This document shows, in pieces, positions 5,340-16,100 of a stretch of 38,751 nucleotides of DNA. How positions within the stretch are numbered: position 1 is the first letter of the stretch; each line of letters starts with the position of its first letter. This DNA comes from a virus. The notes beneath the pieces are model-generated. The model saw nothing but the letters and a program-made list of their open reading frames with translations. It did not search any database and was not told the origin of the DNA. The translations under genes were made by a program, and so were the position numbers. Location of the stretch: positions 1 through 38,751 of the IMG/VR virus record IMGVR_UViG_3300037963_003320. One strand, 5' to 3'.

Positions 5340-5837
5340 TTATATGCTCTTATATGTTATTAATACTTTTTCTCCACACTCAATAGCTTCTGCTATTCGT
5401 GGGTAAATTCTTTTATACGCTTGAGTCGATTTACCTATAAAACCGTTCGTCGTGATTTGGTTGTTTTCTTGGGAGTCGCCAACGAGGAGACAACCAGCAG
5501 TATGCTCATCGGTATTACCACAATGTATAAGAATATACTCAAAACCAGGCACATTAGTAACATGAAGCATCCCAATATGAATGTCTGGAAAACGTTTGCT
5601 ATATTTTTGGTGGTAACCACCAACTGTTCTAAGACCAACTTCGTAAGTCCCGTTAGGTATTCTTGTTTCGCCATATTTTTTTTCATCTCTATATTCATCT
5701 TCTAGTGTATATGCTAAGAAAGTTCTTTTACATCTATAACCCTCACTATGAGGACTATTTGCATGCCTATTTAATTCTAATAACATCCCGTTAGTACTAT
5801 CAGTGCCATCAGAAAATCTAATTACCTCTAATTCCAT
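5340..5837 (-). CDS. DUF5675-type protein, candidate peptidoglycan-acting enzyme
   Basis: The 165-residue protein has the DUF5675 layout: LAYTLEDEYR (41-50), GETRIPNGTYEV (56-67), LHVTNVPGFEYILIHCGN (91-108) and HTAGCLLVG (112-120). His105 and Cys116 sit in an H-x-G-N...T-x-G-C arrangement like the His/Cys pair of L,D-transpeptidase (YkuD-type) folds. The family is common in phages of Gram-negative hosts and is suspected to act on peptidoglycan, but its reaction is not settled. No standard lysozyme, amidase or peptidase gene is visible nearby, so this is the best endolysin candidate, about 3.2 kb upstream of the holin-like gene. The start at 5837 abuts the previous stop (TAAATG). It has no signal peptide. 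Confidence 0.72.
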   Translation of the reverse strand: MELEVIRFSDGTDSTNGMLLELNRHANSPHSEGYRCKRTFLAYTLEDEYRDEKKYGETRIPNGTYEVGLRTVGGYHQKYSKRFPDIHIGMLHVTNVPGFEYILIHCGNTDEHTAGCLLVGDSQENNQITTNGFIGKSTQAYKRIYPRIAEAIECGEKVLITYKSI

Positions 5838-6149
5838 TTATTTAATTATTATTGTTAAAGCGGTAGATCCACCATCATCATCTGTTGTTAATTTTAAATC
5901 ATAAACTCTTCCGTCATAATTAATACCATCATCAAGAACAAGTGTTACTCTAGGTGGTATAACTGTTTCAACTATAACATATTGATTTGTTCCATCATCT
6001 AAAAAAAGTTTTATTATATTATCGTGCGTATCCTCGTGATTAGCAATTCTGATTTGCATTATATTCTCACCCTGAACACCGTTTTCCCCGTATTTAGATA
6101 GTATAGTTGCAGTCCCATCTGCGCTTATGTTTTTATATATAGCTCTCAT
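5838..6149 (-). CDS. Hypothetical small virion protein (103 aa)
   Basis: The product starts MRAIYKNISADGTATILSKY and continues with GENGVQGENIMQIRIAN and DDGTNQYVIVETVIPPRVTL, predicting an all-beta fold. The repeated (F/V)LDDGxNxY pattern (LFLDDGTNQY, LVLDDGINYD) looks like two similar beta hairpins. I know similar small proteins from marine phage genomes beside fibre genes but no assigned function. It lies between a fibre-like gene and the DUF5675 gene and directly abuts the latter. Probably a decoration or tail-appendage protein; this is inference. Confidence 0.62.
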   Translation of the reverse strand: MRAIYKNISADGTATILSKYGENGVQGENIMQIRIANHEDTHDNIIKLFLDDGTNQYVIVETVIPPRVTLVLDDGINYDGRVYDLKLTTDDDGGSTALTIIIK

Positions 6150-6161
6150 TTTATAACTTTA

Positions 6162-6893
6162 TTAACCTGCGGACACCTTTAAAGTACCGCTATCACTCCA
6201 TAATTGACCAGCAACAGTTGGATCTGATGTTGGAAGGTTTGTGAACTTAACTGTTCCGCTAGCTACCACATCTACTAGTGTAGCTGTTCCTCCAGCCTGT
6301 ATACCACCTGCTCCATAAGCTCTAAATACAACATCAGAAATAGCAATATCATTGTAATTAGAATTACTAGATCCACCTCCAGCTTTTCCTAAAAATACTA
6401 GATCACCACTATTAGCTGTTCCAGTACCTCTACCACCAGTTAGTATTAAATCTCCGCCCACTCTATTATTACCAGATCCTCCACCAGCTTCTATTAACAT
6501 TGCTTGCCCATTTATGTTTTGTCCAGGATTAACATCTTTTGCATCTTGTGTTTGTATTACGCCGGGTATTGGTATTCCTAAAAAACTATATTGACAGAAA
6601 ACAATCCTAGCTTGAGAGGACGTATAGGGAGGTCTATCATCAACTCTATATTGTTGGCTTAATTCTAACTTATGATGAGCTGAACTACCTTTGATTTCAA
6701 CTTTTGCCTGTCCACTACTATTCTGATTTCCCCTTATCTTACCTATTTTAATAACTTTATTATTATGAGCGGTAGTAGTGCTTGTACCCGTAAAGTGAGC
6801 AGTAGTATTATTATTATCCTCTATACCTTCCAAGTGAACATCTGAGCGAAATCTAGATATAAAATTCCATATATGTTGACCTATCCATTTCAT
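6162..6893 (-). CDS. Tail fibre/appendage-like protein (243 aa)
   Basis: The N-terminus MKWIGQHIWNFISRFRSDVH is a pattern I associate with phage appendage proteins, and the rest is rich in Gly, Ser, Asn and Thr with repeated beta turns (GGGSGNNRVGGDLILTGG, AGGGSSNSN). The C-terminus has the common fibre motif LPTSDPTVAGQLWSDSGTLK, often found where fibre trunks end or join a tip. It probably forms part of a receptor-binding or head/tail fibre. There is no intramolecular chaperone or lyase motif. It starts three bases after the stop of the small Cys-containing gene. Confidence 0.7.
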   Translation of the reverse strand: MKWIGQHIWNFISRFRSDVHLEGIEDNNNTTAHFTGTSTTTAHNNKVIKIGKIRGNQNSSGQAKVEIKGSSAHHKLELSQQYRVDDRPPYTSSQARIVFCQYSFLGIPIPGVIQTQDAKDVNPGQNINGQAMLIEAGGGSGNNRVGGDLILTGGRGTGTANSGDLVFLGKAGGGSSNSNYNDIAISDVVFRAYGAGGIQAGGTATLVDVVASGTVKFTNLPTSDPTVAGQLWSDSGTLKVSAG

Positions 6894-6896
6894 GTT

Positions 6897-7079
6897 TTAT
6901 ATTTCAAATCCAAAGTTTAAAATCATGAATCTAAATCTAGTGCAAGTCTTCTTTTTATTCTCACATTTCCAGCAAGGACAAAACGATAGCTCTAATATAG
7001 TCCATGTTCCTAATCTAAAATTAATTTCGTATACTTCTTTTTTATTTCCCGATCTCCAGGAATTTATCCAATTTATCAT
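6897..7079 (-). CDS. Small Cys-containing hypothetical protein (60 aa)
   Basis: The product begins MINWINSWRS and contains INFRLGTWTILELS, then CPCWKCENKKKTC and RFRFMILNFGFEI at the end. Four cysteines (C-P-C-W-K-C, then C) could bind a metal. It fills the 230-base space between the giant gene and the fibre gene, in the same direction and ending three bases before the fibre gene start, which argues against the opposite-strand frame over the same bases. I recall similar short phage proteins ending in LNFGFEI but no function. Confidence 0.58.
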   Translation of the reverse strand: MINWINSWRSGNKKEVYEINFRLGTWTILELSFCPCWKCENKKKTCTRFRFMILNFGFEI

Positions 7080-7123
7080 ATTTAGTTCTTTATATTATTA
7101 TTACACAATGATTATTTATATTA

Positions 7124-10100
7124 CTATCTATGGTATCTACATTTGTAAACATTACTTTTTGTCCAACCAGTTAGTTTACATCTTCTACCCTCGGAGTTTC
7201 TACCCGAACAACGCTTTTCTTTAAGCCCAGCATTTTCTTTTTCCATTTTTTCTATCTTCTTATCAATCTCTTTTTCTTTCTTTTTCTGAATCTCTCTTTT
7301 TTCTTCAGCTGACTCTCTAGCAACTTCTAAATCTACATCTTTTGCGCCAACGTTCCACATACTCCAACCTAGCATCATGGCAGCATCTTGCCAGATAGCG
7401 TGTCCACCGGTAACAACCTCCTCCATACTATTAGCTTTGTTTAATATTCTAGCTGTTGGAGCGTTTGTAACAGCCTCAATAACATTAGCTATAGCGTTTA
7501 TATTTGGATTTTCAATTCTAAAACCTAACTCCTCACCAACACCGTCATTGTATGCAAAAGTTTTTAATGCTTGATACATTTTTCTACTTTTAGCCCCAAG
7601 CGGTGGAGATAGGTTTATCATTTCAATAGCAACGTTTCCAAGGTCTCTCTTGTAGCTTTCTTTACCTAGTTCAGCTTGAGCTTGGAGTATAATATTCTTT
7701 AGTGTCGCAGCTGATGCTCCATAAACACCAGTTCCTCTAAGCACAGTATCAAACGCGCCGTTTAAAACTCTTTGCTCTTTCTTTTCAATAGCTTCTTCTT
7801 GGTCGGTACCAAACATCATCCAACCCAATCCGGTTTGTAGAGTCATGAACCAAAGGTTTTGAACTGCACCGTAATAAAGTATTTTAGAAACATTGTTTCT
7901 CCAATCGCCTCTACGGTTAACTAAATCAGACATACCTTTCTTCATTAACCTAGTCATTTGCATAGGTGTATTTGCCCAAGCTAGTATTATTCTACCTAGT
8001 GGTCCGGCTTGTTGTTGTGATATTAAGTCCGGTCTAGAGGATTGCTGTGTTTGCTCCGCTATTTCTTGAAAATCCAACCAAGCCTTTTCTTTAGCTTTAC
8101 TAATAGCCATACCTTGCTTTAAGTACATGTTTAATCTATTTCTATAAAATGGCGCGCCGCCCATAGCAATAGCAAAACTATCTGCTAATTTAGTTGGGGT
8201 AAAACCTTTCTCCAATATATACTTAAGTATAGACCTAGGGTTTTTACCACTTTTTTGGAACTGATTAGTTAACTCTGATGCTGACACATCTATTTCTAAA
8301 CCAGCTCTTCTTTGTTTTAACATTGGTGAATTCATTATGAAAGCAAAGTCTTTCCAAAATTGAGGTTGATTAGCAAAAGCTTTAGACGCAGCGAATATAC
8401 TATTGTCTTTGTGGTTTATAAAGTTAACCATAGATATGGTTTGTAACACCGATGATCTAACATTAATAAACATCGTTGCCCCAACAGAACCATTAATCCA
8501 ATCGTAAAAGTCTTTAGTTGGCCCATCTTTTGTACCGATTAATCTATTAGTACCATGCTCCATTCTGTACAGCATATTTTCTAAAGCTTCTCTATATCTA
8601 GAACCAAGCACACTCTCTATTTTGTTTAAGTTTTTCTCAGAAAAAATAACCTTCTTATTCTCAATCCACTTAGATAGAAAATTAGATCTTGTTGTTCCCT
8701 TAACTAGATTGTTTAGATCACTAGATATGCTCTCTAACATCCAGTACTCACTAGGGGCCTCATAACCCTTTTTCAATCTAGTGATCGACTCTAGTGTTTC
8801 AGCGAACTTAACCAACTTAGGATTACTAGTAACGTAATCTAGTAACATGTTTTTAGTGGACTCTTTCATACCTGGTATCTCATGACCTCCCTTTTCCCAA
8901 AGATAGGTTCTTATAGCAATATCATTAGTGTACTCTGTGCCCTCAATTTTCTTATTAAGTTTAATGTCTTTTTTAGTCTGCTTGGTTAACTCCTTATACT
9001 CTTCAGACATTTTTTGTTTAGCTATAGTTAAGTCTCTAATCCCAACAGCAAATGGGTCAAATAAGTTCTTTTTAAACCAAGCCATGTCAGCATCACCCTG
9101 TTTGCCCTTACCTAATAAAGAATACATTAAGCCGGAGAAATCTTCGGCTGAAGGTGGAATAAAGAAAGACCATTTACCTATATTTCTACCTTTAATCCTA
9201 GCAGCTCCACCACTAATGTTTTCAAGAGCATTAACGTTAAATCTACGCTCTATCATTTCGTTAAATTCAAGGTCTATACTTTTAGAAAACTGAACCTTAC
9301 TTAGCCCAGTACCTTTTACAATGGGTAAGCCTTCTAGGTTTTGAATTAATTCTCTTCCCTTTTTTGTAGATATATCAACTATCCAATCAGGTAGTTCTTT
9401 TCCAAGTTTTAAATCTTTTTGTCTACCAACAAATTCGTTTATTTTAGATACCAACTCTATTGGCATTAAATCGTTTTTCTTTAAGTTATCTGTTTTTACT
9501 TCCATAAAACTTTCCTTAAACATACTTTTAAATCCAGGTTTATTTTTCTGTACAGATTCGTGATTCTTTTTTACTATATTATCTAGCAGAGATCTTTCTT
9601 TTCTTAATTTGTTTCTACTTAAAGCTGTATTTAAAGAAGTCTCAACAAATAGCATACTTGTATCGTAACCCTTATCCTTAAATTCTTTAACTAATTTTTC
9701 CATGTTTTTAATGGAGCCGCCTGTTCCATCAACAATAATCCCATCTCCTCTTCCTTTAAACTTCTCCATCTTTCTGCTAGCTATACCTCTAGCTTGAGCA
9801 CCTATTTTACCTAGCTTACTTCTTTCTTCCTTACTAAGCTCCCTCATATTTTCAGGTATACCCTCTTGCTTTTTTAACCACTCCAAAGAAATATCTTGAT
9901 TAACTATCTCAAAACCTTGATCTCTTAGTTTCAGTTTGTTGATAACATTACTCTTGCCGCTACCAGCACCGCCAGCTAAAAATATAACTTTCTTGCCCGG
10001 TTTAGTTTCATAGTTTTCAACAAACCTTCTACCTTCTTTTGTCGTCATATCAACAACATACTTACCTACTTGAATTTTATTCTTAGCTTGAACAACACTA

Positions 10101-13100
10101 GATTTTACATCTAGTTGATTTAATACATCTTTTACAGCTTTAACGTTAGGTAGTGCATCGTCTACAAAGTACATGTCATTATATCCTTCAGAAAACTTAT
10201 TAAGCATCCATTCAGCCTTAGCCTTGCCAGTTCCGTTACCTAATCCAGTTATATTTTCAATAGGAATTTTAACACCTTTTGATTTCAACCAACCAAGTAT
10301 AGCCATCGCTGATTGCGGTGGTCTAGCTGTTAGTACAAAAACATTATCACTTCCATATTTTTCTATTTGATTCTTCATCTTTTGAAGAAGTGGACCGTCC
10401 ACACCACCTTTAACATTAACAAAATCATTGAAATCAAATTCATAACCTTCTTTTATTAACTTAGAGCTTTCAACAGGCCAAGCTTCAGAACTTATTTTCT
10501 TAACAACACCTGTTTTGGGGTTTTTCGCTGTGACAAAGTTTTTACCTTTTATAATAAGTGTTTCATCAAAATCAAAAGTAGACATACCTCTTTTTTCTCC
10601 TGATCTACTATATTTAATTTGACTGTCGACTATCTTGCTATCTCTAATTAATCTCTCTTTATGCTCAACAGCTTTCTCTCCATTTTTCTTTTCCCATGTA
10701 GATAGCTTCTTATTAGTTAGAAACTCGTAGTAATTTTTACCACTAAAAGAAAATATATTATCCACGTGTTTCCCAGCTGGATGGTATTGGTCTAAGAATT
10801 TTACCCTATCAAAACCAGCGGGATTTGTTTTACCACCCTTATCTATTATGTCAGCAACATACTCGGCTGTTATTAATTGAGAATGATCTGTTAGTATTTC
10901 TTTTATTCTTGCTCTTCTAGCCTTGTCGGTACTATATTTCTTGCTTCTAGTTGCCTCCATTATAAACTCGACTAGCTTTATGTTTGTTAATGCACTTGGT
11001 CCTAGATGCTCACCCTTTATACCAAGTTTACCTTTTTCAATCATTTCTAAAACCACGGCCTCACTACCATACCATTTAACTGCTTGTTTAAACCAAGGGT
11101 TTCTCTTGTTAATGCTATGTGAAACACCCTTCTTAGCTTCAGATAAATTATTAGTAAACTTTTCCACAACCTTACCAGATCTTGTTTTTACCTTGTATCT
11201 ATATGTAGCCTGTGAACCAGTTCTAACATCAACCAATTCTAATCGACTTAACGCTCTAAATCCTTTTACTAAACTAGTTTGAGCTTGTAATATGTGTGCC
11301 ACGGTTGATGCATCAAACTTTTTACCTATAATACCCTTTGTTAGTCTGTTTATTATTTCAGTGTGAAGTTCTATGTTAGCTTCACTAGCTTCAACTATTT
11401 CTTTTTCAATTTTTTTAAGCTCTAATATTTTTTCTGCTTGAGTAATATCTCTGTTTAATATGTTTTCAACCATCTTAAATGGACCACCAACACCCTTATT
11501 CATTAGCTTAACTTTTTCAACCAATTTTTTTATTTTTGGTTCGGATTTAAATGTATTAGCTAAATTAATTAATTTTTGCTTAGACTTAAAGTACGGAGCA
11601 GATATATATTTTCCATCTTTAGTTTTCTGATATTGAACATCTCCACCGTGCTCTTTTTTTATAATATCCTTTTGCTCCGTGGACATAGTTTCCCACCAAT
11701 CCCATTTTTGTTTTTGAGCTGGATTAAGTATTCTCCTATGAAAACCTAACATATCCCATAATGGTTTCATTTGCAGAACATCTTTTCCCAATGCTTTAAC
11801 CACCTCTGGTAATTGTCTTTCTATTCTACCCATCGTTTGTAGATCATTTCTATTGAATCTATCTTTTTTAAATGCGTCCGCAATCTCTTGCATTAAAGGA
11901 TTTTTATGGTTTTTTATACCGGATATAAACTTAATACCGTTAGAAGTTGCTGGAGCAAGATCCCATATTGAATGAACCTTGTCAATTGTTTCTTGACTTA
12001 TGTTTTTATTACCATAATCTCTTATAAGTCTTAGCTCACCAGTATCTGTTAGTTTTATAACATCTCCCAACCCATTTTCCCATATGTCTTTTAATAATTC
12101 TCTTGCGTGATCTATATTAAATTCTGTAGACTTAGAAAAATCTACACCAACCTTACCACCAACAGAGTTTACTATTTTATCTAATAAACCCTCTACAACC
12201 TTTTTTCCATTAACCTCCTCTATTCTATTCTCTCTTCTAACTTGATCAACAACACTTTTAGTTATATTGTCTACTAAGAAATCAGATACAGATTCTCTCT
12301 TTCCAGCAAAATAATTACCAGATGCAGCCTTACCACTAAAACCTATAATATCTTCTGCTTGTACAGTTTCTTTTGTTTTAGGGTTGTAATATTCTCCGTT
12401 TAAGAGAGCTTGTAGTCCCATGTTTCCATTTATTTCCTCCCATGTTTTAACTCTATAAACAGTAGTACCTGCTGTTGTTGAAGCTGTTTTTCTCAACTGC
12501 TCCATACCTTGAGCTGCTTTTGTTGTGCTAACAGAAGCTCTATCAATAACAACCTCTCTACCAAATGGCTTCGCGTCCGGGTATTTTTTTAATATAGCTT
12601 TACTAGGTGTTCCGGCTTTAACTATCCAGTTTTTACCATCAAGAGTCTTCATAACATAGTTTTCCCAAAACATTTTACCGTACTTTTCGGTAAATTTTAT
12701 AACACCATTTTTGCCACCATCTAAAAACATCTTCTTAACAGTTGTCATTACTTCTTTACGAACGTTTTGCTTCAAGTCAGTAATGAATTTTGGGTTAACA
12801 TTTCCATCTACATCTAAAACATCCACTTTAGATTTCTTAAAAGAATTTAACGTTGCGTTAAAAGCTTTTTCTTTTAACACATTGTATTCAGCAGTCCCGT
12901 CTTTAATACCAAAATCTTTTCTAAACTGGGATATTTCTTTTTTAGTAGTCTCTTTAAGTTGTATTTGTTGGTTTTCAAAATCAGTCATCTTTCTATCCTC
13001 AACACCAACTTGTCTTTCAAAAACATCTTCACCAGATTTTTGCTCAAACTTTTCTTTCTTTATCAGTGTTTCAGCTGATGGCAACCCTAATTCCTTTGCT

Positions 13101-16100
13101 AAACTATTAGCTCTTAAATTAAGTCTATTACTAATAAAATCATCTATTGTTTGACCCTTACCTAAATCCTCTCTTCTAAACTCACCACCCCTATCTATAA
13201 GTGACGACGCTCTTAGTATTAGTTCGTTTTTAAATTGCTCTCTTGTTATACCTAAATCTCTCAAAGCTTCTTTTCCACTAGGATATCTAGTTATGGGGTC
13301 ATATATTCTCTTTAATATGCTACCAACTATAGGTCCTACTTCTTTCCCAAAAGAACTTTCGTTAATTGGGTACTCATGTCTAGACCAATCTAACTCTGCT
13401 CCTTCAACCGGTATCTTTCTACCCTGACTATCTAGTATTAAACTACCATCCTCTCTTTTAGCAAAAGAATCTGGGTATCTATTCAACTCCTTTCTAAGCA
13501 TTTTGGCGGGATTGCCATCATACTTACTAACCATAGCCTCAACGTTACTCTTAGACTTAGCTCCACCAGTTCCTTCAATTTTCTTACCATCAACAACCAT
13601 ACCAATGTTTGCGTCAGATTCTTTAGTTAATGTTTCTATCATAGCCCAAAGATCGTTAACAGCTTTCTTAGAATTTACACCGTTAATCTCAAACTTATAC
13701 ATGTTTTTATAAGGTCCTCTTTCTTTCATTATAGGCCACAAAACTGTACCAAGTTGTCTACCAGTTGAGTAATCTTTTATAAGTTGCTTGTTTTTAATAG
13801 CGTCAACTGTAGCGGTTAAGTACTCTTCATAATACTCTCTGGGATCTTTCTTTATTCTCTCACCATCTTTTAAAACATAAAATTCTTCAATTACTTTCTT
13901 ACCATTCTTAACGACAGTCCTGTAGTCGGTCTCGTACATGTAGTTTTGTTCAACTCTATCTTTTATTAATTTTCTATCTTTCGAATAAAGCTTACCTAGC
14001 ACTAGGTCTATTATTTTCATTCCATCCTCTGAAACTCTTCTTCTAGTTTCTTTTTTACCAGTAGCTGGATCTTTGTATGTATAACTTTCTTTTAGTGTGT
14101 CCCATAACAACTTATGCATTATCTCATGTCTACCAACACCTAAGTTTTTAACCTTAAGAGCTTGATTCATGTTGATATATATTTTATCTCCAAGCTTAGA
14201 TATAAAAGCCTCACTAAATTTACCAGCATTGACATCTTCTCCATTTTTCCTTAAAATATCTTCATATTTTTTCTGATCAAGAATTTCAAAACCAACTCCT
14301 ATTTTTTCAGCTAGTTTTTTATCTAGTTTTAATTGAGCCAATAGTTCTTTCTTAAACTCAACGTTATGTTTTTCGAACTGCTTGTCTAATCTTTCGTTTA
14401 ATTCTTTGTTTCTATTTTCTAGTTGCTTTATTTGCTTATCATATATAGCTTCGTTAGAAGAACCTTGCTTAGCGGCTTCTTTTAAATTTTTAATATTATT
14501 TAAATTGTGAGCTAGTTCGTATTGAGACTCCATCCACAGATCTCTAGTGTTACTACCTCTTTCACCCATTTTTAGTTTGGTGGCGATCATTCCGGACTGA
14601 CTAACAACACTATAAACAGATCTTAGGTAATCAGCTCTATCTCCTTTTATACCTTCGTTTTCAAGAAACATTTCAAACTCCTTAGCATTTAGATCTGCAA
14701 TTCTATCTAGATCATCAGCTTTTAACTGACCATCACCTAGCCCCCTAGCTATATTCCATTCAGCTCTTAAGTAATCAATATATTCCTTTTCGCTTTTTAA
14801 ACCTTTTTTGGTTTCAATTATTTCATTTCTCCTAAATAATTCTGCAGCCCAATTCTCAATGTTTTTATTGTCTTTATTTAGTTTGTCTATTTTTTCATTT
14901 AGCTCGTTGAACTTTTTTTCTAAAGCACCCTTACCATTAACAGCATCATAAATACCACTAGTCTTAGGGTCTAACTCCTGTTTTCTTAGATCTTCCAATT
15001 CTTTTGTAATTGGATCTCTCTCAGCCTCTATAAGTTTTTGCAACTGGTCTCTTTCTCTTTTTATGTCTTTTGTTTCCCAAGTACCATCCTCATTCTTCTC
15101 GTTCTTTTGACTCATACCCAAGCCTTTGTCAGCAGCCTTACTCTCTATAGTTTCTGTTTTAATTCTTAAAAAATCTGTCTTTATATCTCTACCGATACTA
15201 CCAAGGCCTCTCCATCCAACAGCCATCATCGCAATAGTTGTTGCTATAAAGTGATCCATTGTTGTGAAAGAATCCCACTCTTCTTTTCTACTTTTACCTT
15301 CTTCAGATTCGGGATCAAGATGTGTCCACGGCCACCATCCGTTATCAAAGTCTTTCTTCATCTGTTCAACAGCACTTGCCACGGTTAATAAGCCTGTCGC
15401 TGTAGCGCCTTGCCCAGTCCACTTACCTAATGTTCTACCAGTTTCGCCAAGAGTTAAAGATCCAGCTAAATTCTTATTTTTTATTTTATCTAAGTATAAT
15501 AATACTTGACCTCCAGGACCACCTTCTTTATTTATTATAGGTTTTAATACTCTGTTTTGAAAACCTTTTATACCTAATCCAAATAATCCTCCCGACATAC
15601 CCATAGCCATGGGGAAAATAAAATTAGTTTGTACCTCACCAGTCTCTTTATCAATATGAAAAGTATGAGCATCAAACATACCACTACCATCAGCAAGTAA
15701 AACCTCACCACCATATTCTGCCATACTCCATTCTAAAGGCGTTACAACACCTGGCACAACAACGTTGTGTACAAATTTCTTATACATTTTACTGTTTGAG
15801 TTCTTTGTAAATGCTCTAGCTAAACCGTGAAATGTTTTATTTAGAGTTTTTAAACCACCAACTTTTTTAAAAACAGCTATCTCTGCTAGCAACGGAGCTA
15901 ACGATGTTACTGTGTTAGCAGCTAAGTTTGCAATTTCCCTCTGCCTATTACCTCTACCGTTCCAACCCTCGTTACGAACATCTGGCAACTGGTATATCCC
16001 AGACTCTAATATTTTGTGTTCAAACACTTGGTTCATATCATCTGAGGTTACATCTTTAAGCCCACCAGTTCCACCAAAAAAGGCTTTACCAAGTCCATCA

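Noticed and set aside
7115-7140. Possible third copy of the repeated intergenic motif (TTACTATCTATGGTA)
   Set aside because: Only the inner ACTAT...AT part agrees, the outer arms do not match, and it overlaps the end of the giant gene.
6892-7224. Opposite-strand (+) frame of 110 residues
   Set aside because: It overlaps the end of the giant gene and has low-complexity Ile/Tyr/Phe composition. The - strand frame in the same gap ends three bases before the fibre gene and has a patterned Cys-rich sequence.
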